Origin: Dromaius novaehollandiae
Lineage: Eukaryota > Chordata > Aves > Casuariiformes > Dromaiidae
Direction of reading: 5' to 3'
Assembly (NCBI RefSeq): GCF_036370855.1
Contig: NW_026991398.1
Location: 124,001-188,000, forward strand
DNA: 64,000 bases
Shown: positions 34,640 to 46,859 of the stretch, piece by piece
Position numbering within the stretch: position 1 is the stretch's first letter
Layout: every line of letters starts with the position of its first letter
Made by a program: the position numbers and the translations under genes
The notes under the pieces: model-generated
What the model was told of the DNA's origin: nothing
Seen by the model: only the letters and a program-made list of their open reading frames with translations
Databases searched by the model: none

Positions 34640-35620
34640 CTGCCTGTTGTGGTGCTCAGGGCAGCTCCCCAAGGAGCACAGCTTTGCCTGAGGGACCTCT
34701 TGGCCCTCAGCCTCTGCTCCAGCAACAGCTGGAGCAAGAACAAGAGCTCGTGGGACAGGCCAGCATCCCCCTGGCACAGTCCCTGCGACAGCCTTCAGTG
34801 TCCCGTCCCCCCACAGCCCTCCTGCTTTGGCAGCCTCCACAGTTTCTGCACCTTGCCCAGCCCTGGCCATGTCCCACGCAGGGGTCAGCACACAGCCATC
34901 CCCAGGGCCTGCTGGGGTCTGGGCCAGGAGAGAGGCTGCCTAGGCCTGGCTCTTCCCCTCGATACCGGCACTGAGCCCAGCAGGAATGAACTGGCCGCAC
35001 AGCAAGACTCGCCCATAAACCTGGGCTGTGCAGCCAGGGCTGCAAATGGCCTCCACTCTCCTGCGCCCGGCATGTCTTGCTTCCCCTCCACGAGACCTAG
35101 CTCTGCCCCACAAACCCACCGGTGTGTGTCCTCACCCCAGGGAGGGCATCAGTGCTGGCCTGCCTGGCCATTCCTGCACCCTCCCCTGTGCTCCTGCAGG
35201 GCCCCGAGCTGGCGGTGCTGCTCTGCAGAGCGAGCGGGTTGTGGTGCCCCAGGGCCACGGGGTGACTCTGCACTGGCCGTGGTGGTTGGGGTGAGAAGCA
35301 GACCCAGCTGGACGGGCATCATTGCACCTGACAACCCCCTACCAAGGGGTCTGTGGCCATGGATGATGCTCTGGGAAATCACAGGGCATTTCAAATGGCT
35401 CAGGCTGTGTTCAGGTGTGTCCCTAGAAGTAGCCCAGGGTTTTCCATTGAAGGTGACATGAACCCCTCTCCAGGTTCCCTTCCCTCTGCCTGCAGGGTCC
35501 CCACTGTGGGCATCTGTCACCAGCCCTGTCATAGGGCAGACAGCCCCAGGCAGACACCTCTTGACCATTCAGCACCTCCAGGAGCACTGGGCACCCACAA
35601 GTGAGAGCTGAATGCAGCCC
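34640..35620 (-). repeat. Module V, unit 4 copy (inverted)
   Basis: Close inverted match to 7826-8785, for example GCCTGTTGTGGTGCTCAGGG at 34639 against the complement near 8760. About 230 bases to its left (34411-34639) are unassigned. Confidence 0.7.
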
Positions 35621-35781
35621 TCATTCCCTAACACAGCACCCCATGAGCTCATTGCCTTGAGACAATGGAGACCTCCCAGAAAGCAACAGTCCTTTTCAGG
35701 GTGAAAGCCCTTGAGTGAATTCTTGGCTCCAGTTGTGGAAGAAGAAAGCAACTTTCAAGCACAGCACTGAGGAAATCCCCT

Positions 35782-35804
35782 TTTATTAGAAATCCCCTTT
35801 TATT
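35782..35804 (-). terminator. OR4 polyadenylation signal, duplicated
   Basis: Two AATAAA signals (35782-35787 and 35799-35804 as TTTATT on the plus strand), produced by a 17-base tandem duplication of AATCCCCTTTTATTAGA. The other receptors have one signal in this context. Confidence 0.7.
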
Positions 35805-35995
35805 AGAGACAGGCCAGCTCTGACACAGTGACGGACACATTCACAGAAGGCCTCTGGGTCAGAAAGGCTGGGTTTGTGCCTCTGGAGAATTGTGAGGAAT
35901 TTAAATACTTCTGTACAAGCCTGATTATCACAGATACAATGCTCAAAGCACAAGAGTTGTCTGAGATAAATCACTTACAAAGAGAGACGGGCAAC

Positions 35996-36931
35996 TTATA
36001 GCTGCTGAACTGGTACCAGCTGAACCAGTTTCCTCAGGGCATCCTTGAGCTCCTTGTTCCTCATGCTGTAGATGAGGGGGTTCACTGCTGGAGGCACCAC
36101 CGAGTACAGAACAGCCACCACCAGATCCAGAGCTGGGGAGGAGAGGGAGGGGGGCTTCAGGTAGGCAAACATGCCAGTGCTGAGAAACAGGGAGACCACG
36201 GCCAGGTGTGGGAGGCACATGGAAAAGGCTTTGTGCCGGCCCTGCTCAGAGGGGATCCTCAGCACAGCAGTGAAGATCTGCACGTAGGACACCACAATGA
36301 AAATGAAACACCCAAAGACTAAAAAAACACTAACCACAAGAAGCCCCAATTCCCTGAGGTAGGCATCTGAGCAGGAGAGCTTGAGGATCTGGGGGATCTC
36401 ACAGAAGAACTGGTCCACTGTGTTGCCTTGGCAGAGTGGTATTGAAAATGTGTTCCCAGTGTGCAGCACAGCATGGAGAAAACCACTGGCCCAGGCAGCT
36501 GCTGCCATTTGGACACAGGCTCTGCTGTCCATGAGGGTCCCATAGTGCAGGGGTCTGCAGATGGCAATGAAGCGGTCATAGGCCGTGACTGTGAGGAGAT
36601 AAAACTCTGCTGCAAGTAAAAAGAGGTAGAAAAAGACCTGGGCAGCACATCCCGAGTAGGAAATGGCCGTCGTGTCCCACAGGGAATTGGCCATGGATTT
36701 GGGGACAGTGGTTGAGAGGGAGCCAAGGTCCAGGACAGAGAGGTTGAGGAGGAAGAAGTACATGGGGGTGTGGAGGCGGTGGTTGCAGGCTATGGCTGTG
36801 ATGATGAGACCATTGCCCAGGAGGGCAGCCAGGTAGATGCCCAGGAAGAGCGAGAAGTGCAAGAGCTGCAGCTCCCGTTTGTCTGCAAATGCCAGGAGGA
36901 GGAACTCGTGGAGGGAGCTGCTGTTGGACAT
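35996..36931 (-). CDS. Olfactory receptor, OR14-type (OR4), intact
   Basis: 311 residues from MSNSSSLHEF. It has the TM1 GN, TM2 MYFFLL, TM6 KAFSMCLPHL and TM7 PLIYSMRNKEL motifs. The DRY motif reads TAYDRFIAIC instead of the usual MAYDRY. The variable patches are FFYLFLLAAEFYL in TM3 and LLVVSVFLVFGCF in TM5. The predicted exon begins at 36955 after TTCTTCTTTGGACAG. Within it an in-frame ATG six codons upstream (36949, MPGESK) could also be used, as in OR5. The 5' exon P lies only about 1.0 kb upstream, the shortest intron of the set. Confidence 0.95.
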   Translation of the reverse strand: MSNSSSLHEFLLLAFADKRELQLLHFSLFLGIYLAALLGNGLIITAIACNHRLHTPMYFFLLNLSVLDLGSLSTTVPKSMANSLWDTTAISYSGCAAQVFFYLFLLAAEFYLLTVTAYDRFIAICRPLHYGTLMDSRACVQMAAAAWASGFLHAVLHTGNTFSIPLCQGNTVDQFFCEIPQILKLSCSDAYLRELGLLVVSVFLVFGCFIFIVVSYVQIFTAVLRIPSEQGRHKAFSMCLPHLAVVSLFLSTGMFAYLKPPSLSSPALDLVVAVLYSVVPPAVNPLIYSMRNKELKDALRKLVQLVPVQQL

Positions 36932-36955
36932 TTTGCTCTCTCCAGGCATGGGGGA

Positions 36956-37980
36956 CTGTCCAAAGAAGAAAAGACATTGACAAGTTAGGGGAGAATCTTC
37001 AGGCGACCCCCTCCCCCAAATGTTGCCATTCTCATACAACCCCCCACATTGCCCCTCTTTACCGAGACGATCTTTGTGCAGCTGCCTTGCTTCAGCTCCA
37101 CTTTGCACTGGCTGAGTGTGCTGCTCTGACGTTCACAATTTTTGTCAGGTGAATTCCACCCATCATGTGGAAGAGCTTTTCAGCACTTTCACTCTGTAGT
37201 ATAGAGAATGAGCGTTGAGAAACAGAGTTTTAGGGATTTTTAAATGGTGTTTATTTTCTACTAGATGTCCTTGTCATCCCTGGGGATTGTTCCTCGAAGA
37301 AGAAAGCCTTGGCATTTCTACTGTGAGTCTCGAGAAAAACAGATTCGCTGTCCCTATTAATCTCACAGAGTGAAGGTTTAGGAGTCCCAGTTCCTCCCCA
37401 AACCAGGAAACTCTTTCTCTTTTTGTCTCTGCCAAAATTAGGGAGAAAACTGAAAGCACAGACACCTGAAGGAAAGCTCCTTCTCTTTCAAGTAGCCCTC
37501 CTCTTGATCTGCCTCTTGAAAAGGCTTCTCGGATATCTCCTGTGCATGAGCTAGAGCTGTGAGCAGCCCTGACCCATGCAGCACCCTCTTGGTGGGAGAA
37601 CGAACCTGCCTGCTGGTGGTTGTTCCTCTCACCCAGAGCTTTGTCCTGCAGCACCGTGGGGAGCTCCCTGGGCAGGCTGAGTGCTGACCCTCACAGGTGG
37701 CAGAATCACTGCTCTGAACTTGTCTGAATTACAGCCCTGCACAGACCTGAGGGCACACCCAGGCTTCACCCCCATGCAGCTGCCCCTGGCAGGAGGGAGC
37801 AGCATGCCCTGTCCCTGTGATGCTGAGGCAGGGAATCCCTGCTCTAAAGGATCTCCTCCTCTTATGCACTAGAAGAAGAGGGAGAGCAATTCTTAAAAAG
37901 CCTATCAGTCATGGGATGGGATGGGTTCAGAAGACCCCTCCAGGAACCTCAATAATATTGCTGTACAGCCAGAGACTTAC
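36956..37980 (-). other. Predicted 5' intron of OR4
   Basis: Minus strand GT at 37980-37979 to AG at 36957-36956. It lacks the block that units 1, 2 and 5 share near CAGACAGCTTC, which explains the short length. Confidence 0.5.
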
Positions 37981-38300
37981 CGTGTCAAAGGCTGTGATGA
38001 TTTCCCCCACAAGCAGCTCTCCTCTGTCCTCCCACTCCACACTGCCTTCCACTTCTCTCTGCCTTCTCTCATCTCCTGTCAGCAGCAGCAGGCAGTGCCT
38101 GCAGCCCTGCTGCTCTTGGCAGAGGAGCTGCTCCTGCACACAGCTGTGTCTGGGCAGTGCTGCCAGGTTGCCATGAGCTCCCTCCATCCCAGGAGCCTGG
38201 CCCTGCTCAGGAGCAGGGGCCCAGCTGAAGACACAAATTTCTCTGTCCCTTGTGCTCCCTCCTCCTGGGAAATGTTCCCTGAAGTAAACTAAAATAATCA
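37981..38300 (-). promoter_or_regulatory. OR4 promoter and 5' noncoding exon (module P)
   Basis: TGATTATTTTA ends at 38300, TTTCCCAGGAGGAGG lies around 38272-38258, and the donor GACACG|GTAAGTC is at 37981/37980. The small upstream frame starts at 38187 and, as in unit 3, has no stop at the usual place. Confidence 0.65.
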
Positions 38301-38304
38301 CCTC

Positions 38305-39750
38305 TTGTCCTTTGCTAAAGAGTGCAGAGAAACTTATTCCAGCATTGCAACTTGTTTCATCAGAGGGTGACTATCTATGATAGGTGGAAATGTCCCACTC
38401 TGGAAGCCCCCTATTCCTATCTCTTCACTAGGCAGGACACCTAGACAGGGACAAGAAGGGAGGTCATTGACACATGTTTCAGGTGTTGATTCAGATGAGT
38501 CAATCTGGACATCACATGCTGGTTTAGAAGCCCCTGGGCTAGAGTGGGATTCAGATCCCTCCTGTGAATTCCACAGACACAGAGGAGGTGGGATTGCCCT
38601 TGCCAAAACTGAAGTGAGCACAACACAGAGGTCTGCATGGGAGCTCCTTGTCTAAGCTCCTGTTATAATCACTGGAGAGGGAGAATGAGTCAGTTGCCCA
38701 CACACAAACACCTGGTGACAGCTCAAGAGACAGAGGTGGTCCCAGACATGTGCCAGTGTCTGCTTGCTCTGGCTGAGTGACTATGAGACCTACATCCTTC
38801 TGGAGCATCAGGTGGGGGCCAGGTGGGGAGTTTCCTTGGCCATCTGTAATGACACTGGATGCCTACTGCTACTACTAGAACTCCACTCACTGTGAAGCAG
38901 AGACACAGGCAGACCTCTGCAGTCCCAAAAGCTAACAGAATTCAGTGCAGACATGTGATTTAATGACATAAGATAGGCCATAGGTAGGGATCATATCTGA
39001 TGCCTGGGGTGTCCAGCACAACCACGTGTCTCTAGCACATACAGCATGGCACCTACAGGAAAACCATGCCCCTTTGGAGTGGTGCTGGGCAAGTGCCCCA
39101 GGGCCCCTCAGGTTTCCTACCTGTGCCCAAACAGCTGGATCCCACCACTGCCTTTAGGCCAAGTCCATCCCAGCTACATTCAAGTGTGCTGCATAAACAG
39201 GAGGCCCATCATACCAAGGTTTCGCTGTAGTCTCTGCACTCTCAAACCCTCTTGCTCTCCTCTCCCTGAACCTCTTCTCACCCCTGGATGTTATGAACAG
39301 GGAGTGGGCTAATGATGACCTCAGGGTGGCTGGATCACAAGCTGTTCAGGCCCAGGGACGTTCTTCAGTGGCACCTTCTCCTGCCTGGAGAGCAGTTGAC
39401 CTTTGCCACAGGCCCCAAACTGCTGCAGAGTCGGCTGAGGCAGCAAACCCCTCTCGCACAGCCCAGCTCTGTTTCTCCCTGGCCTTGGGCACTGCAGGGT
39501 TTGCTCTCTTAGTGGGAACCTCCTTTCACCATTACATTACCATCTGCTATCTGTGCCAGCATGTCTCTGCTCTGAAGTGGGGCCATTGTACACACAGTGT
39601 CCTTGGCTCTTGCTAATATGTCTCACCATGACCAATCTGTTCTCTGTGCCACAGCTGAGGCTCTGTAGCCCAAAGAGATGCAAATGCCTGCAGCCTGGAG
39701 CACAGCCAAGAGCACAAGCTGTCACAGGACTGCAACATCATTGGAAGAAC
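38305..39750 (-). repeat. Module U, unit 4 copy (inverted)
   Basis: Inverted match to the U modules of units 1, 2 and 5. The plus strand reads LCFSLALGTAGFALLVGTSF at 39420-39540, as it does on the antisense strand of the other units. No intact gene. Confidence 0.65.
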
Positions 39751-39972
39751 TGAGATGTGGTGGGATCACCCACATGACTGGAGGGCTCTCCTTGTAGAGT
39801 AGGAGCTTTTCAGGAGAGACTGTTGGGGACAATGAGGAGGGGGGTGCCCTTTGTGTGAAGGGTCAGCTCAGATATGTGGAGCTCTTCCATGGAAGAAGCA
39901 AGGGTCTCGGTGAATGCTTGGATGCAGTCTAAGCAATGTGAACAAGTCTGTGGATCACAGGCCCTGGTTCTT

Positions 39973-39990
39973 GTGGTGGTGGTGGTGGTG
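39973..39990. repeat. (GGT)n microsatellite
   Basis: Six GGT/GTG repeats. Confidence 0.8.
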
Positions 39991-40099
39991 ATTTTCATGT
40001 CCCAGATGTTAACTGGAAGGGCAAGCAGCAGAGTGCAAGCAGGTCAGGAGGTTTCTGGAGGGCATCGGGGACAACTTCTTAGCACAGGTGTATGATGGG

Positions 40100-41950
40100 A
40101 TGATACTCATGATACTTTCTTGTATCTGGAAATAAGGCAGCATGCAGGAAGCAGGAGGGAAAGGCTGCAATGAAGCAACTCAGAAATCCTGTCCAGCAAA
40201 GCAGGGATAGTGTTAGGGAAGCCAAAGCTCCCCTAGGATTGACAATTGCAGGAAACATCAAAGCATGAAGAGCTGCTACGGGTTCAGTTACAGTAGAAGA
40301 ATATAAAGGAAAATGTTGGCTCACCGCTGGACTGGGCAGGGAATCTAGTAACAGAAGACGCAGGTAGGCCTGAGGAGCTCAGTGCCTTTCTTGGCTTCAG
40401 GCTTCACCAACAAGGTCTCCTAGGCTGTTGTGCCCACGGTCAGGACTCCAGAGGAAAAAAAAAAATCAACCAAAGGTGGATGAGGGTTCAGTGAGAGATG
40501 ACTTGCAAGAACTCAACCCACACAAGTCTATGGGACCGGATGGGCTGCATCTGAGGACTTTGATAGGGCTGGCTGCTATTGCCACAAGGCCAGTCTCTAT
40601 CATCTTTGAAAGGTTGTGGAGATCAAGGGAGGTCCCAACGAGCAGAAAATGGAATATTTTTGCCTATCTTCAGAAAGGCCACAAGGACACTCCAAGAAGC
40701 TGCAGGTCATTCAGCCTCACTTGAATGAGGAGTGTTTCATGGAGTGAATCTTCCCGCATCACATTTTTGGGCACAGGAGGGAGAAGAAGGTGCCTGGGAA
40801 CAGTCAGCACGGATTTATTGAAGATAAATCATTCCTCAGCAACCTGATTGCCTGCTGTGATAGAAGACCTGCACTTGTGGAGGAAAGGAGAGTAGTGGCT
40901 GTCATTTGCCATGACTTTAGCAAGGTGTTTGACACTGTCTCACACTATATTCTTGGATACAAATAAGGCCTTATGATAGGCTGGGTAGACAAGCAGATGA
41001 GTGAAAAGCTGGTTGGATGATTGAGCTCAGAGGGTTTTTATGAATGGGTCAGGCTTTATTGGGAAGCCAGTGACAAGTGGAGGATGGAGGGCTCTATACT
41101 GGGACCTGTCCTGTCTAACAGGTTCATCAGTGACCTGGAGGACACAGCTCTCATCACATTTGCAGGTGGCACCTCATCAGGAAAACAGTCGTAAGCCCAA
41201 GGGCTGCCATTCAGAGGGACCGCAGCAGGCAGGAGGAATGCGCTGTCAAGAACTTTGTGAAATTCAAAACCAAAACCAATGCCAGGCCCTGCACCTGGGA
41301 CACACCAACACCCTGCAGTGATATGGGCTGGGCAGTGCCCAGCTGGGCAGCAGCTGGGCAGAAAAGGACGTGGGAGTCTTTGTGGGCAGCGAGCTAAGCA
41401 TGAGCCAGCAGCATGCCCTGGCAGCAATGGAGGCCACAGCATCCTGGGCTGCCTGAAGGAGAGCACAGCCAGGAGATCGAGGGAAGTGATTATTGCCCTC
41501 TACTCAACACTCGTTAGAGCACTTCCAGATACTGCATCCATTGGGGGCCCTCTGTAGAAGAACACTGTTGATCACTTGGAGTGAGCTCAGTGGCAGGCCT
41601 CCAAGGTGGTTGGCATTGGAGCACTTGCCCTGTGAGGAGACGCTGAGGGAACAGGCCTTGTTCAGCCTGGAGAGGGAGAGGCTTTAGAGTGAACTCATAG
41701 TAGCTTTCCAATTCAAGGTTATCATCAATAAGAACCAGGCTTTTGCAGAGTTGGCAGCACAATGAGAGGCAACAAGTATAAGCTGACACAAGTGCAGTCA
41801 GAATTGGATATAAGGAAGAAAATTCACCGAGGATAACGAAGCATTTGAAGAAGGGTCCAGAGAGGTTATGGACTCTCTGTTTTCACAGGCTTTCAGGACT
41901 CTGTTGAACTAAGTCCCAAGAAACTTGTTTTGAATTCAGTGTTGATCACA
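40100..41950 (+). mobile_element. CR1 LINE, long fragment (unit 4)
   Basis: Plus strand, antisense to OR4. 40428-40724 reads SMGPDGLHLRTL and YLQKGHKDTPRSCRSFSLT. 40830-41000 is the GFIEDKSF / FDTVSH part. 41040-41130 carries VTSGGWRALYWDLSCLTGS. 41600-41950 is the C-terminal part. Many breaks. Flank and order match the CR1 at 23425-25420. Confidence 0.8.
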
Positions 41951-41999
41951 ATGTGAGCAGGAGGTTGGACAAGAAACCTCCCAAAGTCCCTGTGTCATG

Positions 42000-42215
42000 G
42001 ACCGAGTCTTCTCTGATCCCATTTCTAGGTAAACAAAGAAGAAGGTGACAGGGAACAGTCAGCAAAGATTTACTGAGGGGAAATGATGCGAGCCTCACCA
42101 ACGTCATGCCCTACTGTGCTAAAAGCACTGTGTACCTTGACTTTAGGAAGGCTTTTGACACTTTCTCCCACAGTATACTTGCATACAAGTTAGTAGGCAA
42201 GTTAGACAGCAGTGT
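42000..42215 (+). mobile_element. CR1 LINE, short RT fragment
   Basis: GTCAGCAAAGATTTACTGAG and ACCTTGACTTTAGGAAGGCT are the CR1 RT block, here a second time just after the previous fragment. It is therefore an independent or rearranged piece. Confidence 0.65.
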
Positions 42216-42279
42216 GCCCGGACAGCCAGGAAGGCCAACTGCCTGAAACAGGCTGAAAGCCTCCAACAGACCTGATGTC

Positions 42280-43620
42280 TTTGTCCCCTGTGGTTGTTGT
42301 CTCTGCCACTGAGGCCTATGAGTAGACATCAGGGCCTCACTGTCCCCTTGTCCCCTGGGGAGCCCAGGAGGTCTCATGTCATTCTCTTCAATCAACACTG
42401 CACACCCCCACCCGCACACTGCCCCCAGGAAGAGCCAGGGAAAACATGTAGGGGAAAGGATCTCCCTTCCCAGGGTCTCAGTGTCCATGCTTGGCAGTTT
42501 TGCTTGAAAAACACACCAAGGGTTAACATGGTATCAGAGCCACCTGCACATTTCTTTTGCCTACCTGTAATCACTGATTACAGTTTTCTGCTCTAATCAG
42601 CCCCCAGTGAGTATTTGCTGGTAATGGCCCTCAGTGGGATCTATTAACGCTCTACAAAAGTTTGGGATTTGCTTCTGACTTTGACTTGAACATTTTGCTC
42701 CATCTCCTCGCAATAGCTGAGGTTCATGGACTCAGCACCAAATACACCATGGGGCTCATTATAATGCAAAAAGGCCTGATGAACCATGTCTCTCCCTATA
42801 ATTTTCTTCAAGTCTTGCATGGCTAATTGGAGAAGTTTCAGGAGTGTAGCTGAAAGATGGAGACTTCAAAAATATAGAAGTGTTTCTGCTTTTAAAGTAT
42901 TATTATTATTACTACTATTACTATTACTATTATTATTTTATTATCCAGCTTTCAGAATAAGTGACAGCAACATTCTCCAGTTGCTATCAAAGGGTGTCTC
43001 TTTATGAAGCCTGGACATGTAGGAAAAGCAGTGTCCCAGAGGTCAGACACTGTATGGACAACCTTCCTCTCCATCTTCCCAACCCTGCCATTTCTCTCAT
43101 CAGTCACCTGGAGCTTACATCGTCCTTGTTTAAAAGCTACCCTTATTCCACTGAAGTCTGTAGCTGAATGTTGCATCTCATATGTCCCAATTCCCACCTG
43201 TTTGCCTTACAGAACTAGCTGCATATAGACACACAAGGATTTTTTTTTAATTGCAAGAGAAAAAATAAAGCTTGATATATAAAAAATAAAGATAATTACA
43301 CTCCTTAAAGATAATTACACTCCTTAACTGTATGCCAAGTCCAAGCTGCCTCCAACGAGGTTCACTTTCCACAACAGACAGGCTGACTAGAAATCTTTTG
43401 GATAGATAGGAAATGCTAGATAGAAACAGAATTTAGGACTTGCCTAGAGGAACAAACTACTGAAAGATGGAACAAGCTTTAAACTGACGGAAATGGAAAT
43501 CAGCAGCTTGGTATGGAAATGAGCAGAGTGATTGAAGGAGTTGCAGTGTTACAGTGCCCAGATAGCGTGCTGTAAAGGGGATGTCGGGAATTGTCAATTT
43601 AATCAGGACATGTGGACATA
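42280..43620 (+). repeat. Module T, unit 4 copy
   Basis: Direct counterpart of 26140-27560. It contains the TAT/TAC trinucleotide tract at 42895-42945. No gene. Confidence 0.65.
42895..42945. repeat. (TTA/CTA)n microsatellite
   Basis: Interrupted trinucleotide repeat, not present in the other T copies. Confidence 0.9.
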
Positions 43621-45200
43621 CAAGAGAGAGCCACACGGCTCCTGGGGATCCTGGGCTGTGCCAGGGGCTGTGCTGCTCTTGGGGATCCCAGACCAGGCTG
43701 TGTTTCTGTACAAAGGTCTGGAAAACACTGTGCAAGCCTGTAGAGAAGAGGGATTCTCCTGAGTGTGAAAAGCAACCCAGGCAGGACTCAGGCATGTCAA
43801 GGGAAACCCATCCCACCCACACCAAACTCACTGCTCTCCCCAGAGACCTTCCTGGAGCTTTGGGCCAGGAGCAGGAGAGGGTGTGGGGGCATGGCCATGT
43901 CCCAGACTAGCTGCTGTCAGATCTTCAGCTCCACAATGTGTCACAGGTTGAAGTGAGCTCTCTCAAGCAACACTTCCCATGGTCCTGGTGCACTGGCAAG
44001 ACTTTGGGCAGACACCCAGGAGACAGGGCAGAGAAAGGGCAGAGACCTCAGGGTGCACAGCTGGGCTCACAGCATCACAGAGCGGGTGCCACAGGCTGGA
44101 TAAGCAACCCAAAGAAGTAAAGGAGTCCTTCCTTTTGCAGTGACTTGGAAAGCCCCATCTCTGACAGTATTCAAGGGGGATGGAGTCTCCCTTCTGCAAG
44201 ATTTGCAGAGGTGGGAGCTGGTCACCTCACAAACTTCTGAATGAGCCAAAATGCAGGTCTTGAGACACTGCACCACCTTACAGGTGCTACACAGGAGCCT
44301 GGGCAGCAGCAGTGTGGTGTGTGGGCATGTCCTGAGATGCCCAGGGTCAAAAATGTGGGAGATCCAGGGTGCCAGGGCTGTACACCCCCCAAGTGAGACA
44401 GTGTCCTGGAGGGGGTCCAGGGTGCCAGGGAACGTACCCAAGGGAGAAGCACTACCTTGAGGTGACACAGAAAAGCCCATGGACCAACTCACGTCAAAGA
44501 TGAGAAACAGCTTTCCCCAGGCTCAGCCAAAAGGAAAGCAGGGCAAAATTCATGGGAAATGGGAAAACCCCCCAAATTTGCTGCCTGGGTATTTTGTCTG
44601 GCCCATGGCAGGGACCAGGGTCCTGGAGAAAGCCCCCTGGATGATGTGTGTTTAGGGCACATTTGCTCTTCTCTGGCATATTCTCTCTATCTTCAGCACT
44701 GCAGATGGAGGAACCTTGCTGAGGACTTCTAAAAACTTTGGTGCCTAAAGGAGGAAGGCTCTGTCCTGTCCCGTCCCATATTGTCGTACATCCTACTTTG
44801 ACAAAAACAGTGACCCACAGCAGAAACCACTTTTGATGCTCACCAAAGCATCTCAGCCAATGGCCACCCTTTGTGCTGTTTCATCCCACAAGACTTTGAT
44901 CCTGGCTTTGAAAAATGCCAAACCTTAAAGCAACCCTGAAGCCCTGGCTTCCCACACAGGTCTGCCCAATGCAGAGACCTGTCAGTGCCGGGTGCAGAAG
45001 TGACTTCTCTAGTGCCCCATTATAGCTATTTCACAGCCTTTGACACCATCTGGAGACATTCCTGAAGGATTTATCAGCAAGTTCTGGAAAATAACTGGGG
45101 GGAAGGGAGGTGACTGCTTTCCAGGACGTGAGGGGAAATCTCCCTTCTCTCTCCCTGGCTGTGCCATCTCCATGGCAGTGACCTACTGAGCCCCCTGATG
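43621..45200. other. No recognisable feature
   Basis: Unique in this window. Short frames on both strands, none resembling a known family. It lies between T of unit 4 and the GC-rich stretch. Confidence 0.4.
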
Positions 45201-46859
45201 ACACGAGCTGAGGTCACAGTGGGATGTGCTGCATCACAGGGAGGTCTCCCCAGTGCCACAGGGGTACCCTCACTTCCCTGCAAGGCCTGCTCACTGCTGG
45301 GCACTGCTCATGTGCTGCCTGCCACTGCCCTTTGGAGCCACTCCGGGGCAAGGAGAGGGGATGGGAGCCACGCTGGGGCCCCTCACCAACAGGCAGAGGA
45401 GCAAGGGCATATCAGAGGGGAGTTTTCTGCAATGAGATGGGAAGAGCGTCCTTCCTCCTCGGCTGGAGAGGCGAGCCAAGGGCAAGGGAACAAGCAAGAT
45501 GGAGGACTACAGGACTGACACCATCAGCCCAGACCCCAGTTCCTTGTTCCCAGTGCTCCTGCAGCTCTCCACTGAGGGTAAGGGCTTTGGGAGCTCCTTG
45601 CTGAGGGGTCGCACAGAGACTATTAATTGCAAACAGGGCTGTGGATCCTGGGCTGTGGGGGTGGCTGGACAGGTTGGGGGCTGCTGTGACAGCCCTGTTG
45701 TAGGGTCCCGATGGAGCCGAAGGGGTGAGAGGGCCCTGCCCGGCCTGCCACCAGCACTGGCCCCAGGCCTGCTCCCCCACGCCCCGGCATGGCCCCAGGG
45801 TGCCCAGCTGCCCCCAGGCCCTGCCGATGGTGCCCCACCACGGGGGGGGGGGGGGGGGGGGAGGGGAGGGGAGGGGAGGGGCTGCCTGCTGGGTCACACA
45901 GGGCTGCAGTGTTGCCATGGCATCGCCCCCTTATTTGCCAACAAGGGGAGGAGGGCAGGCTGGGCTGGACTGATGGCTCCGTCAGCCAATGGGAGTGCAG
46001 CAGGCTGCTGGTGGCCTCGCCAGGGCCCTGCCCCAGGCTCCCTTTTGTCCTGAACAGTGCGTTTCCCAGGGCTCGCAGAGAGGCTGTCCCCATGGGTCCC
46101 GCCAGGCCCCAGCCGCTGCGGTTGCTCCGTGCCTCTTGCTGGGCCGCAGCCCTGAGGCCCTGGCAGCAGCCGGGAGGGTGTTTGCAGAGCAGCTCTGTGC
46201 TGGGAGTTGCTGGGCTCCTGCAGGGCCTTGGCAGCTGCTGGGCAGCCAGTGCTGCCCTGGCCGGTGCCATTAGCCCTGCTCCCAGGCCGGGCTGCAGAGC
46301 TGCTGAATCCCGGCTCTGCTGGTTTCCCCCGCTGAGATGCCCTGGCCGCAGTCCTTCCCCGTGTCTCAGAGTGTCAGGGCCCCAGCCAGGAGAGTGCTTG
46401 TTGTCCTGGGGGTGTGGAGGATTTGCTGGGTGTGTTCAGCACTGGGGCAGGAACCAGACTTGGGAGTTGTGGGAAGGCTTCTCCCTCTGCCTGGGACATG
46501 AGGCCCTGCTGTCTCCAGCTCCATGGTCGCTGCTCCCATGCAATCCTCCTGTTAGGAGATGTTGGCCAGAATTACTTGCAGGCCTTTCTGCAATTGCTAA
46601 GTTTCACGGGCCAGGTGGAGGTGCTACCTAGGCAGGAGCTGATGTTGTCTTGGGGCAGTAACTGCTCCGTAGCGGGTGTTTTGCTGCCCGATGAGTGTTG
46701 CGAGGCCCCGGGGTGAGTCCGGGTGGCCGCTCAGGAGCTGGCTGAGCCTTGGGGGAGGCAGGGGCAGCTGCAGGCAGCAATAGCCACATGGCCGGGCTGT
46801 GGGCAGGGAGGTCACGGCTGTCTGCGAGAGCTGGGACAGGAGATCCCCAGTGTCAAATC
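45200..46859. other. GC-rich unique stretch with a poly-G tract
   Basis: Marked rise in GC over 45640-46400 with several CpGs, one CCAAT (in CAGCCAATGGGAG near 45984), and overlapping long frames on both strands that look like composition effects. It could be an orphan promoter or exon. I recognise no protein. Confidence 0.35.
45842..45881 (+). repeat. Poly-G tract followed by GGGGA repeats
   Basis: Twenty consecutive G (45842-45861) then AGGGG repeated four times. Strong G-quadruplex potential, and prone to length errors in sequencing. Confidence 0.95.

Noticed and set aside
34412-35461. 349-codon plus-strand frame in module V
   Set aside because: GC-rich, low complexity, not open in the V copies of units 1, 2, 3 or 5.
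45789-46631. 280-codon plus-strand frame across the poly-G tract
   Set aside because: The frame depends on the length of the G20 run and overlaps equally long frames on the other strand; no similarity to a known protein.
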